Origin: Garcia nutans
Taxonomy: Eukaryota > Streptophyta > Magnoliopsida > Malpighiales > Euphorbiaceae
Direction of reading: 5' to 3'
Assembly (NCBI GenBank): GCA_947685225.1
Contig: CANTUV010000072.1
Coordinates: 4,588,001-4,652,000, forward strand
Length of the DNA stretch: 64,000 nt
Both the position numbers and the translations under genes were made by a program. Below, piece after piece: positions 9,991-21,142 of the stretch; positions within the stretch are counted from its first letter, which is position 1; each line of letters begins with the position of its first letter. The notes under the pieces are model-generated. The model saw nothing but the letters and a program-made list of their open reading frames with translations, made no database searches and was not told the origin of the DNA.

Positions 9991-12275
9991 CCTTTTATTA
10001 GTTGAGGATTCTAGCTTAACTGGTTGTTTCATTCTTTTGTTCTTCCTTTTGCAAAAATTCAGCTATTTTTAGTTGGCTCTCATATCTTCTCCTTGCCCCC
10101 TGCATGGTGAAATATTTGCAAGTGAGTTTGAAAATGTTTGGTATATAAACTCAAAAACTTGAAAAGGAGAAACTTTGCCCCCGTGTAGGCTCAAACCAAA
10201 GATTTTTTTTTCTTGCAAGCTTTGATTGAAGTTTTTATTGTCTAGTTCTTCGCACAAGCACACATTTCTTCTCTTTGCAAAATTACTGGAGCTTTTTCAA
10301 GCAATGGGCTTTCCATGCCCCCTTGATTTGATATTTTCTTTTGATTCTTTACTTCACAGAGTGTTTGCTGTTCATAAAGAACAGATAATACAAGAAAAAA
10401 ATGCCGTGTGATATGCTCATGTATGCATGATATGCATGAGTAATGCTTATAGTGGTTCCATCGACTCACAGACCGAGGTGATCAACATAAGTGTTCTCAT
10501 TGGTTCCTTTCAGATGCTCGTTCAGGTCTTGCATTCGAATGACACAATGCTTCACATTTATGGCTTTTATCTTCAAGATGTTGAAAATATGAATAGTGGA
10601 GGCCCCAAATAGCAGAGATACATCCATTTTAAATTATGATTCAACATGTCAATTGGTAGCTTCGTCATGACCTTGCCAACAATCATTTACTTTGCGCAAT
10701 GTGTCCTTTGGAGGTTCAATGATTCGACATACTTCTCTTAACTTGAAGGCTTTGTAATTTTTCCCTTTTTTTGTTTAAATTTTCAATTTTGAATTTTAAT
10801 TTTGAAATCAAATGTTGGCTTTGCCAAATTAATATCAATGTACATCAGGACTTGATTTTCCAAATTAACATATCTATAACATGACAACCCTAGTTACCAT
10901 ACTAAACTCGGGAATCATTTCTATTTAAACAAGAATTGTTGTACTTCAAATAGGCACATACACATTACTTGGCCAAAGATCTCATTGAGTTTGAATATGA
11001 TCTATCTCATATGTATGCTTATTCAAACTATCTCCACTAATAGACTCTACCTACCAAGAGAGATCAACAGGTTTTTGATAGGCTTGAAATGGGGTCTATG
11101 AGGGACATGGGTTTAAATGAAGGCCATTTTGAGATAGGAGTTGATGTGACACAATGGACAAACCTTTACACTACAAACTACTTGTTGGAACTTTAAATAG
11201 TTGGGAGCATGAAAAGATAGAGCTTTGAACATTCTTCTTTCTTTTTGGCATTAACCTGAATCTTGATTGGGATAGTCTTTGCCTTTACAAAAAGTTTGGT
11301 ACCCAAATTTATTTCTTTTCTTCTTCTCCCTTTTCTTTCTTTTCATTTTTCTTACTCTTCCCTTTCTTTGAGCATTTTATCATTTTGTCCTTCTTCCTTG
11401 TAGGACTGTCAAGTACAGAACTTTCAAGAATTGGATGGTCTTTCTCCTTTTTCTTTGATTTTGTGGTATCTTTGGTCGGGTTGGACCAATTCAAGTCAAA
11501 CTATCCTTATAAACTTAATTGAAGCCTTTTGCTACTTTAGGTAAAAGAGAACTTAGTTGGCTTTTTGAATCACCTTTTTAGGTTTTATTTTTCTTCTTTT
11601 TTTCTTTTTTTTTCTCTTTTTTTTTCTTTTGTCTTTTTTTGTTCTTTTTTTTTGTTCTAGCTCTAAAAGAGTTGTCTTGTTTTTACCAACTTTGGTTTCT
11701 AATAGTGGATGAGTGGAGTGACATAAATTTCCTTTAACAGGGATAAATCATTTTGTTACTCTGATGTTATCTTGATAGATTGGAGAAATTAGGTGAACTT
11801 CAACTACCCTTATGATCTTGAGAACATCAACTATCCTTATGATCTTGACTATTCATTCCTTTCTTTGATCTTCTTGCCTCTTCATCTTAGTAGTCATAAG
11901 ACTTGTCAAAAGTATCACAAGAGATCAGCGTAGGTTGTTGGGGTTTGTAAGCCAATGAAAAGAAAGCTAAAATTTTATGAAGGCTCATAGGGACAACTAG
12001 AGATTGATATTTAATTGGATGGATACTAGTTGTTGGCTAACCAAACAATGCCTAGATCATTTATTCTTTAAATAAGTAGAGTTCAATTTCGCCTCGAAAG
12101 TTTGTCTAGGCATGTTCTAAGACTGACTAGGACCTATACAAAGGTAATTATGCAGGAGCCCTCTCTAAGTAAGCATACACAACTCAATACTATAGAGCAA
12201 TTCCCTCACCTAGTAAAGTCATTTAAGTCAGGATGCATAAATATATTAATTCATGAACATCAAGCTAGATTCCTC
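9991..12275 (-). other. Rest of outer Tat 3' UTR, no gene seen
   Basis: No supported coding region on either strand. A long pyrimidine run (11580-11670) produces low-complexity Lys-rich frames on the minus strand that are not genes. Additional purine tracts resembling the polypurine tract lie at about 10093, 10176 and 10312. The segment ends at the TCCTC duplication made by the Sirevirus and resumes at 22555. Confidence 0.7.
12271..12275. repeat. Target site duplication TCCTC, left copy
   Basis: TCCTC directly flanks the Sirevirus at 12271-12275 and again at 22550-22554. Confidence 0.88.
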
Positions 12276-13671
12276 TGTTGTCCCAAGATGGCAACCAAGA
12301 GGGGGGGGGGTGAATTGGTTTCTTCAAGAAATAATGACAATTTAAAAAACTCAACAAATAAGAAATGCGGAATAGAGAAATGGTTGAGTAATGAAAGAAA
12401 GAAAGAACACACAAGATTTATAGTGGTTCGAATTTACTTCAATCCTGCATCCACTTCCTTAACAACTTGTTAAGGTTCCACTAATCTTTGAAGTTTTTAC
12501 AAGCTCACTTCCAACTTTGGTGTTTTCACAAGTTCACACCTAACTTGACAAGTGTTTTGCTAAGGCTTACACTCAAGAACCTTTGAAGGAGTTTTTAAGG
12601 CTCACTCTCATAACCTAAACAAGAGTTTTACAAGGCTTACTCTCACAACCTAAGTGTTTTCCAAGCTCACACTCAAACTTATACAATGGTGTTTTCAATG
12701 CTTACACCTAACATTCATTACAATTCAAATGTAAGTTTAAGTAAAAGAAAGTTTGTTGCTTGGCTATGAAATTCTTTTTTCTCACTTCTCTTTTTTTATC
12801 TTTTTCTTATAGAAGCAATGTATTTATAGCCAATGTGGTCTTACTAGCCGTTATTGATAGTGAGAATAAAGTCTTGGCAGTTTAGACCTTCTTCAGTAAA
12901 ATGTCCAAAGCATTTCGCGGTCGTCCTTCATATAAGGATGGTCGCGCTAATGTCATATGCGGTCGTCCTTGGACAAGGTACGGTCGCTGAATTTAAATAT
13001 GCTTCAACGGTCGAATTTGAGTGCTCTATCTTTCCCATGCTATGGTTGTCGGGATGGTCGCGCATGTCAAAGGTGCGGTCGCCCTTTTTGAATGTTGAAG
13101 TGGGTTTATAACGGTCATCACACGTGGCATTCTTTGACTGGGCAAAAATGATGTCCGCCTAAATATGAATTTCGCGGTCGCCCTAGGTGACATCTCCCGG
13201 TCGAGTTGAGATACTCGCGTCGAACTTCTGGACGCACCTGAGAACGTGAACACTACTGTCTCTTTAAGCAAATTTCTCTTAAATTGGCAAAGCGGTCGCG
13301 AATACTAATGGGCGGTCGCTAAAGTGATAAGCAAGGCTGTATCCTTCGCCGTTCTTGTCACCGTGAACCTTACTGTGATTAGGATGATTTGGGTTCCTTG
13401 TGTGGCGGTCGTCCATAACTTGGGACAGTCGCTCTTCTTTAAGTGTGGTGGCGACTGAGGTCTGGTTTCTAACCGCGAAACCTACTGTGATAAGGTTTCA
13501 TCCTTTGATTGAATGGTGCAGTCGTATTCAGGTATTGTGCGACCGCTATAAATGTTCTGTTCAACTTTATTTGGAGCAACCTAAGCCTGCAACAAGAGTC
13601 TTCAAACACATGTTAAATAGATCATTCAATTTGAGTTGTCAAGGATCAAAATTGAGATCATTTGTCTAACA
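12276..13671 (-). repeat. 3' LTR of Sirevirus (1396 bp)
   Basis: On the minus strand starts TGTTAG at 13671 and ends ACAACA at 12276. A poly-G/C run lies at 12301-12310. The part 12910-13545 is studded with GGTCG motifs (twelve counted on the plus strand plus a reverse one), mostly as GCGGTCG. A minus-strand TATAAATA is at 12821-12828. Confidence 0.9.
12821..12828 (-). promoter_or_regulatory. TATA box in Sirevirus 3' LTR
   Basis: Minus-strand TATAAATA, repeated at the equivalent place in the 5' LTR. It is the only strong TATA sequence in this part of the LTR, downstream of the GGTCG-rich U3. Confidence 0.6.
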
Positions 13672-13686
13672 ATCTCCCCCATTTTG
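13672..13686 (-). promoter_or_regulatory. Polypurine tract of Sirevirus
   Basis: On the minus strand AAAATGGGGGAGAT runs directly into the TGTTAG of the 3' LTR. Confidence 0.8.
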
Positions 13687-13850
13687 ACTTTGACAATTAA
13701 ATGGAATGATAATATAAATTATCAAAATAACTTTGCTCATTAGGATAGATTAACAAGTCTAATCATTTGCTCATGTGTTGAATGTTAATGAATTTGTTTT
13801 AATGCTCCCCCTTAACATATGCATGAATCATGGTTATCTTGGTGCATTGA

Positions 13851-13940
13851 TGCATTAGAAAGATATCATTTGATTATCTTGCATTAGTTAAACAATGCAT
13901 TAGAAAGATATCATTTGATTATCTTGCATTAGTTAAACAA
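13851..13940. repeat. 45-bp perfect tandem duplication
   Basis: The 45 bases from 13851 (TGCATTAGAAAG...) are repeated exactly from 13896. It lies in the non-coding stretch between the third frame and the polypurine tract of the Sirevirus. Confidence 0.92.
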
Positions 13941-14226
13941 TCATTCCAAGTTGTTTACTATTTCTCCCCCATTGTCATAGGCAAAATGCATAACATAAAG
14001 CAAGAAGTTAAGCTACTAAACATCTTATTTATAAAAGATAGAGGAAAGTACAAGGATATAGTAAACATATCAAGCAAGAAATGTGGGATAAAGCAACATA
14101 TCAAGTCATAACACAAAATAAAAATGTAAACTATTCAGAATCATCATCCTCATCTATCTCTTCTTCTACTAAAGGAGCTTTTCCTTTATCAAGAGGAACA
14201 AAAGAGGTAGAGCTAGTACTAAGAGA

Positions 14227-15527
14227 TTATTCTTCTTCAGGAAGGCTTTGTGTATGATCACTTATATCCCAATCTTCAAGATTGCATTGAGGGAAGTCCA
14301 GTTTGCCTTGCATATCATAGAGATCATGATGCATGTGAGATATAAGGTCAATTCTCTTGTTCAAGTGATAGAATCTCTTGGAGATTCTTTTCTTTAATCT
14401 AGAGAGTTTCCTGGAGAGAGATTTGATAGCATTGAGGATGAGTTGTGTAGAGGATGAAGTAGTTTCTTGAGTAGCTTTTGATGAAGCAGATTTTGGAGGT
14501 AATTCAACAGCAACTTCCAGAGAGTCTCCTTCTTCCTCAATTGTGTATCTTGGTCTTTTCTTTTGTTTATCCACAATTCCTTTTTTGCCAAAATAATACA
14601 CATATGTACCTTCAATCTTCCTTACACATCCAGCATGTTCTAGATAGTCAATAGTGATGGCACTAGAGGCAAGATTGAAAGGGTTTCTCAATGTAGCTAA
14701 GTTGAGATCATTTAGTAAGTTCAGGTGCCTAGCTATTTGAGTTATTTGTGAGGATAAGAAGAAGGTTCTAGTTCTTGTAACTGCATGATGATATAGGGTG
14801 TCAATCAAGAACTTGGTTGTGTTCATTTGGATGTTGTGGGTGAAAGCATATAAAAATATGAGGTCTCTTTTTGTTACCTTTTCATTCCCATCAGCTCTTT
14901 GATGATGGTGTAGGTGATGATCCTATGAAGCATCCAATGGGTGAGGGATTTGATGTGTCTAGCTTTTGATTCTTTTTCAAAAGATGTTTCCACAGAAATT
15001 TCTTGCCAAAAGGCAAAGAGTGTTTGGTTGGAGAAAGTTAAGTCATTGTAGGAGGTTATACCATCAGCAGAAAAGTCCCAGACTTTGCCAAAGTCTTCTA
15101 GGGTTAAGGCTTGGTATTGATCAAACAACTTAAATCTAACCCCATACCATCCCAGTGCAGAGTTAGCACTCTTTTCAATTTGAAAAGACATAAGGAATTC
15201 CTTGCTTAAACTAGAATAAACTACCTCCTCTGGAAATACAAATTTTCTCCATCCAAGAATATCCAGTAATCTTTCAATCTCGTCCTTAATATTCAGGGCA
15301 GAGAGAATCCCACCAAAAGGAGATTTGGTTCCCTCAACTTTCTTTCTCTTCAGCATGGCATATCTCACATCTTCCTCAGAGGTTTGGTGGTGAGGTTTGT
15401 GAATTTTCTCACCTCTTCTAGACTGTGGAGGAGATGGAGGATCATTTATTGGTTCTCTTATTGTGATTCCTGAAGATTTCTTTCCCTTTCCTTTTACTTT
15501 GGAGGTTATCTTCTTTTTGGGAGCCAT
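14227..15527 (-). pseudogene. Sirevirus third ORF, plant-transposon-protein-like
   Basis: Sits in the position of the env-like frame of Sireviruses, between pol and the 3' LTR. The likely start is the Met at 15527 (MAPKKKITSKVKGKGKK, a basic, nuclear-signal-like N-terminus) rather than the upstream one at 15647. About 430 residues in two frames joined by a frameshift near 14880. The central part (LGWRKFVFPEEVVY to LEDFGKVWDF) resembles the 'putative plant transposon protein' domain found in many retroelement-associated plant frames. The C-terminus has a Lys/Arg- and Leu-rich helix, then an acidic tail. I see no signal peptide or membrane segment, so an envelope role is not supported. Function unknown. 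Confidence 0.6.
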
Positions 15528-15764
15528 CAGGATTGAAGAACAAGAAGAAAACTGGAAAACAGAGGGTGTTTTGAGAAGAAGATGATTTTGAGAGGATTTT
15601 CGAGATTTAGAGGGAAGTTTGTATGTTGTAAGAAGCAAAATATCCAAGAAACTGATGTATTATACTCTTAAATAGAAGAAATTAAGAAAATAGCCGTTTA
15701 TTACTGTTGAAAGTTAAGAGTTGTGACCTGTCATACAGCCAACGGTTACAAAAATTTCGAGCAA

Positions 15765-15877
15765 AGTGTACAGAGTGCGGTCGCAAATTTGCAAGGGTAC
15801 GATCGCGAAATGTAATCTAGCAGTGTACAGAGTGCGGTCGCAAATTTGCAAGGGTACGATCGCGAAATGTAATCTAG
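15765..15877. repeat. 57-bp tandem duplication with CGGTCG motifs
   Basis: Two copies of a 57-base unit (15765-15821 and 15822-15877), each holding GCGGTCGC and ACGATCGCGA. These resemble the motifs crowding the LTR of the same element, and more occur to about 16040. Confidence 0.85.
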
Positions 15878-16150
15878 TGACCATTATCAAGATTAGTGCG
15901 CTCGCAGGTGCAGAAGTTGTCTATAACGGTCGAAACTTTTCAAATTATTGCGTCCGCGCACAAGATTTCTCGACCGCGCACAGAGATTTTTATTTGGATG
16001 AATCTGGCAGACAAGATAGCGATCGCTAAGGACACTGAAGCGAACGCGACTGACTCAGAAATGAAAGAGTCAAAGAAAGATGGAAGATTTTTCTAATATT
16101 TAGGCAAAAAGTTTATGCACATAGAAACTTCATTGATAGACAATTTTTTA

Positions 16151-16515
16151 TTAATTCATAGTAATTCCATCAATCATTCCTAAATTAAGTTTAATGAAGT
16201 TAAGTCTATCTTCATTCAAAGGTTTTGTAAAGATATCAGCAAGTTGATTTTGTGTATCTATAAATTCCAGGATTATATTCTGATTTTGTACATTTTCTCT
16301 CAAGAAATGATGTCTAATATCTATACGTTTGGATCTAGAGTGTTGGATAGGATTTTTAGACAAATTGATAGCACTAGTGTTGTCACATTTAATGGAGATA
16401 TTGTTAAATACTTTGCCATAGTCAAGCAATTGTTGTTTCATCCATAATACTTGTGTGCAACAAAAAATGCTGCAACATATTCGGCTTTTGTTGTGGATAA
16501 AGCAACCGATGCTTG
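16151..16515 (-). pseudogene. Sirevirus RNase H, C-terminal half
   Basis: Minus-strand frame 16441-16151 holds IKCDNTSAINLSKNP, RSKRIDIRHHFLREN and LADIFTKPL, the C-terminal copia RNase H motifs. It is out of frame with the RT segment; the break lies near 16470, after a stop at 16516 in the RNase H centre. The N-terminal RNase H acidic region is at the end of the neighbouring feature. Confidence 0.85.
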
Positions 16516-18273
16516 TTACTTACTATGCCAAGAAACTAGGCAATTACTAAGAAAGTGAAATGCTCCTGTAGTGCTCTTCCTATCTAAGATACTACCAGCA
16601 TAATCTGCATCTGAAAAGCCTATGATATGAAATGATGTGTTTTTAGGATACCAAAGTCCTAAATGCATTGTACTACTTAAATATTTCAAAATCCTCTTAG
16701 TAGCATTCAAGTGTGATTCTTTAGGACAAGTTTGAAATCTAGCACAAAGACATACACTATGCATTATATCAGTTCTAGAAGCGGTTAAGTAAAGTAGTGA
16801 TCCGATAATAACTCGATATTTCTTTTCATCTACTGCTTTACCATTTTCATCTTTACCTAATTTCAAGGATGTGCTCATAGGAGTTTTGCTAGTTTTGCAG
16901 CCATCCATTCCAAATTTCTTGATGAGTTCTTTTGTATATTTGGATTGGTTGATGAAGATCCCATCTTCATATTGCTTGACTTGCAGTCCAAGGAAGAACT
17001 TGAGTTCACCGATCATGCTCATTTCAAATTCCCTAGTCATACAAGAAGAAAATTCTTTGCACAAGGCTTCATGAGTAGCTCCAAATATTATGTCATCCAC
17101 ATAAATTTGTACAATTAAAATGTTATGCTTGTCCTTTTTAACAAAGAGGGTTGTGTCTACTTTTCCTTTTGAAAAACCATTTTCAAGTAAATATGCACTT
17201 AGTTTATCATACCAAGCTCTTGGTGCTTGTTTCAATCCATATAAAGCTTTGGTAAGTTTGAAAACATGATCAGGAAATTTGTAGTTTTCAAAACAAGGAG
17301 GTTGTTCTACATAAACTTCTTCACTTATAAGTCCGTTTAGAAATGCACTTTTAACATCCATTTGAAAGAGTTTAAAGTTCATGTGACATGCAAAAGCAAG
17401 TAATATTCTAATAGCTTCTAATCTGGCTACAGGGGCAAAAGTTTCATCATAGTCAATACCTTCTTCTTGATTATAGCCTTTGGCTACCAATCTTGCTTTA
17501 TTCCTAACAATGTGACCATTTTCATCAAGCTTATTCCTATAGACCCATTTGCATCCTATGATAGAGTGATCTATAGGTCTAGGAGTAAGTTGCCAAACAT
17601 TATTTCTTTCAAATTGATTAAGTTCATCTTGCATTGCAGTTATCCAATTTTCATCATTTAAAGCCTCCTCAACAGTCTTTGGCTCAATTTGAGAAACAAA
17701 AGCAAAATTAACATCTATATGATTAATTTTAAATCTAGTAATTACTCCTTTAGATGTTTCTCCAATGATGAGTTCCTTAGGATGGTCTTTCTTGTATTGC
17801 CAATCCTTAGGTACATCTTGAGTCTTTTCTTCAAGTTCATACTGATTGATCTTTGGAGCATCAATAGTTTCAAGAGGTTCAAGAGTACCTGCAGAGTCAT
17901 TGAAAGTACTACCTTTCTTTTGATCAATTTTAGATGATTCATCAAATACAACATGCATTGTTTCTTCTATAACTAGAGTTTTCATGTTAAATACTCTATA
18001 TGCTTTGCTATATGATGAATATCCTAGGAATATGCCTTCATCTGATTTGGATGAAAATTTTCCAAGATTATCCTTGGTATTCAATATGAAGCATTTGCAT
18101 CCGAATACTCTAAAATATCCAATTCTGGGAATTCTTCCATTCCATAGCTCATAAGAAGTTTTATTAGTTAAATGCCTTTTGTAAACACGATTTGTAATGT
18201 AACAAGCTGTATTAACAGCTTCCGCCCAAAAATAAGATGGTAAATCATATTCATTGAGCATTGTTCTAGCCAT
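16516..18273 (-). pseudogene. Sirevirus integrase C-part, reverse transcriptase and RNase H start
   Basis: 585 residues. The first ~120 are the end of the integrase (MARTMLNEYDLP, FGCKCFILN, GIFLGYSS). Then comes a linker and RT with KARLVAKGYNQEEGIDYDE, QMDVKSAFLNG, YGLKQAPRAW and the catalytic IYVDDIIFG. After that comes the RNase H start (GFSDADYAG, DRKSTTGAFHFL). It ends at a stop in the SWHSK block where intact relatives continue. RT, RNase H and integrase replicate and insert the element. This is the best-preserved pol segment of the element. Confidence 0.9.
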
Positions 18274-18302
18274 TTCAATTAAAGTTCTATTTTTCCTTTC
18301 AA

Positions 18303-18755
18303 CTACACCATTTTGCTGTGGAGTTCTAGGAGCAGAAAATTATGTGAAATACCAAGTTCATTACAAAAACCTTCAAAATTTTCATTCTCAAATTCTTTGC
18401 CATGATCACTTCTAATAGATGTGATCACATATCCTTTTTCATTTTGAACTCTTTTTGCAAACGTTTGGAAGTAATTAAAGGCTTCATTCTTTTGAGCTAA
18501 GAAATTAACCCATGTGAATCTAGAGTAATCATCAACAAGAACAAATGCATATAATTTGCCTCCTAAGCTTGTAACTCTATTTGGTCCAAACAAATCCAAA
18601 TGAATGAGCTCTAAAGGTCTAGACGTGCTTATAACATTCTTTGATTTCAATGAGCTTTTATGTTGCTTACCATGTTGACAAGGTTCACAAATCCTATCTT
18701 TATCATATTTTATCTTAGGTAGGCCATCAACTAAGTTTTCATTACAAATATATTT
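18303..18755 (-). pseudogene. Sirevirus integrase, catalytic core N-part
   Basis: Minus-strand translation shows the CEPCQHGKQ zinc segment, then HLDLFGPNRV with the first catalytic Asp and SIRSDHGKEF with the second. The Glu-bearing segment falls at the junction to the next frame, and a one-base loss near 18343 separates the two. A further stop at about 18756 separates it from the protease frame. Confidence 0.85.
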
Positions 18756-19232
18756 TCATTGATCCATACCAGCATGTCCTAGTCTTCTATGCCATAACCA
18801 TGCATCATTATTAGTGGACATTAGACATTTAAATGCATGATTTGAATGTATGTTGATATTATAAGTGTTGTTTGTTCTAGTACCCTTAAATATAATAATA
18901 TCATTTGAATTCGTGATCTTGCATTCTTTGGAATCAAAATTAACAAAGTATGCTTTATCACAAAGTTGACTAACACTTAGCAAGTTATGTTTCAACCCAT
19001 CAACAAGCCATACAACTTCTATTAAATCTTTACCAATAGAACCAATGGAGCCAACACCAAGAATTTTACCTTTAGCATTCTTTCCAACAGTTACATTACC
19101 TCCATGTTTGTAGGTAATACTTGTAAAGAGCTTTGCATTCCCAGTCATATGCCTTGAGCACCCACTATCCACAAGCCATGTGCTTTCATTGATAGTAGAT
19201 TTTAGGCATACCTGTAAGGCAATAGTGATCAT
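18756..19232 (-). pseudogene. Sirevirus aspartic protease and pre-integrase
   Basis: 158 residues with WLVDSGCSRHMTG, the D-S-G active site of the copia protease, and LKHNLLSVSQLCD downstream, followed by the pre-integrase AWLWHRRLGHAG. The protease matures Gag-Pol. It is out of frame with gag by a small indel near 19215-19240. Confidence 0.88.
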
Positions 19233-21089
19233 CTTCTTTTAGGTACCCACATGAAGTTGGGTCCTTGATGGTTAGTAGTAAAAGTGCCTTCTAACTTGAG
19301 ATGAGCCTTTCTTATATGACAAGAAAAATTTTTGTGTCCGAATTTCATGCAATATGTGCATTGCCATGGTATTCTATATTTCTGCATTTTTCTTTTTGTA
19401 TTCAAAGTATTATGCATACAACTACAAGTATGTGATTGCTTTTGTGCAAGTTTAGTGTACAAAAATGCATAATTATTTTTGGCTTTATTTCCTAGTGAAC
19501 CATAAGAAGTTCTTTTTTGTACTTTTAGACTTGGTGCAAGCATCTTTGATATGAACATCAGAAATTTCAATTGTAGATTCTTTTACAAATGTTGGTTTGC
19601 TTGGTGCAATGTTGGTTGAGCCATTGAATCCTAATCCATATTTTAAGGAGGGTGATCTTTGGTTATTAATTAATGTGTTTAATGCTTCCTTTCCTTTATG
19701 AAATCTGGAAATTGATTCTTTTAGTTCTTTTAGTTCATGCTTCAATGTTTCATTTTCTTTAATATCTTTTTCTAAGTCATGTGAGTTTTTATTTAATTCT
19801 CCTATCGTATTCATCAAGTTTTCATTTGAGGTTTTCAATTCTAAGGTAGAGTTTTTTAAGCATATAAAATCCTTTTCTAACTTAGAGTTTTTCTCTTTAT
19901 AGAGCATCATTTTAGAAAAATATTTTTCTATTTTAAAGTTCATGTGCTCAATCAAATCACTATCATCTAGCTCATTTATATCATTATGTGTTACTAGATC
20001 AAAGGATTGAGTACTTACCTCATTGGAGTCATCTTCAATAGCCATGAGACACAGGTTTGCAATTCCTTCTTCTTCTTCTTCTTCACTTGAAGAAGAGTCA
20101 TCCCATGTGGCTTTGAGAGACTTTTTCTTTTCTTTATCCCATTTCCTTTTGTTCTTTAATTTGAAGCAATCCAATTTAATGTGACCAGTTTTTCCACATT
20201 CATAGCATTTTACCTCATTTTTCTTTTCTTTATCTTTGAAGGAGAATTTACGAAGTGTACCTTTATTTGCTTGTAATCTTTTCTTCCTTTTCCATTCATT
20301 GATTCTTTTTGAGAACATTGCCATTTCATCTTCATCATCAGTACCTTCATTGCTTGAGCTCTCAACTTCTTTGATTGCTTTGAGTGCAATTGGTTTTCTC
20401 TTTTCTTTTTCACCTTGATCTTCTTCTTTCTCATTGTGTAGCTCAAATGTGAGTAGTTTTCCAACTAGCTCGTCTATTCTTAATGTGCTGAGATCATGAG
20501 CTTCTTCTATGGATGATACTTTTGATTTAAAGTTTTTTCTAGCTCTTAGGGCTCTCAAGATTTTACTGTTTACATCACCTGGATCATATATCTTGCCATA
20601 CTTCTTTAGTTCATTGACAATAGCAAGCAAGCGATTGGTCATGTCGGTGACATTTTCATTTGATTTCATCTTGAATAGCTCATACTCATGGACATGCATT
20701 TGTTTCTTGGTGAATCTCACTTGAGTCATACCTTCATGGTAGTTTTCGAGTGTTTTCCAAATGCAATGTGCACAAGTTAAATGTTGAACTCTTCCACCTT
20801 CTTCTCTTGAAATGGAATTCATCAAGATGGAAGCGGCTCTATTGTTCTTGATTCGATCTTTGACATTGATAGTTGACCATTGTTCTTTGGGAAGTGGAAC
20901 TTGAATACCGTCAGCTTCATAAGTGGGAGGTTTCCACTCACTTTCCACGAAATCCCATAGTTCAATCCCTTTACTGTCTAGAAACAAATACATTTTGTGT
21001 TTCCAGTAGGAAAAATCAGTTCCATCAAAGTAGGGTCTAAGAATAGTGTTAAGATTTCCATGAGAGTTTGATGAAGAAGAAGTTGCCAT
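19229..21089 (-). pseudogene. gag: Sirevirus gag, long form
   Basis: Starts at the Met at 21089, 37 bases inside the primer site. The first 534 residues (to 19485) include the UBN2-type capsid (PYFDGTDFSYWKHKM, then EGMTQVRFTKKQMHVHEYELFKM) and a zinc knuckle CYECGKTGHIKLDC at about 20170-20215. An acidic Ser/Glu patch follows, then a long coiled-coil-like Lys/Glu segment. A frameshift near 19500 leads to a second knuckle CTYCMKFGHKNFSC and the WVPK motif that ends Sirevirus gag. The long gag with a coiled coil is typical of this genus. Confidence 0.88.
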
Positions 21090-21125
21090 AGTGGATCAAA
21101 TTTCACAATTAAGTTTAAGAAATTT

Positions 21126-21140
21126 CAGGCTCTGATACCA
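21126..21140 (-). promoter_or_regulatory. Primer binding site of Sirevirus
   Basis: Minus-strand TGGTATCAGAGCC lies two bases inside the 5' LTR end and is complementary to the 3' end of initiator Met tRNA, the standard copia primer. Confidence 0.92.
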
Positions 21141-21142
21141 AT

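Noticed and set aside
9114..10072. Several overlapping open frames on both strands
   Set aside because: They are produced by the tandem hairpin array, whose units read open in several frames with the same repeated peptide; no start context or domain.
11309..11494. Lys/Glu-rich minus-strand ORF
   Set aside because: Complement of a pyrimidine-rich low-complexity run; no conserved partner.
12102..12473. 123-residue plus-strand ORF
   Set aside because: It crosses the insertion border of the Sirevirus (12276) and reads through the poly-G tract of the LTR, so cannot be an old gene.
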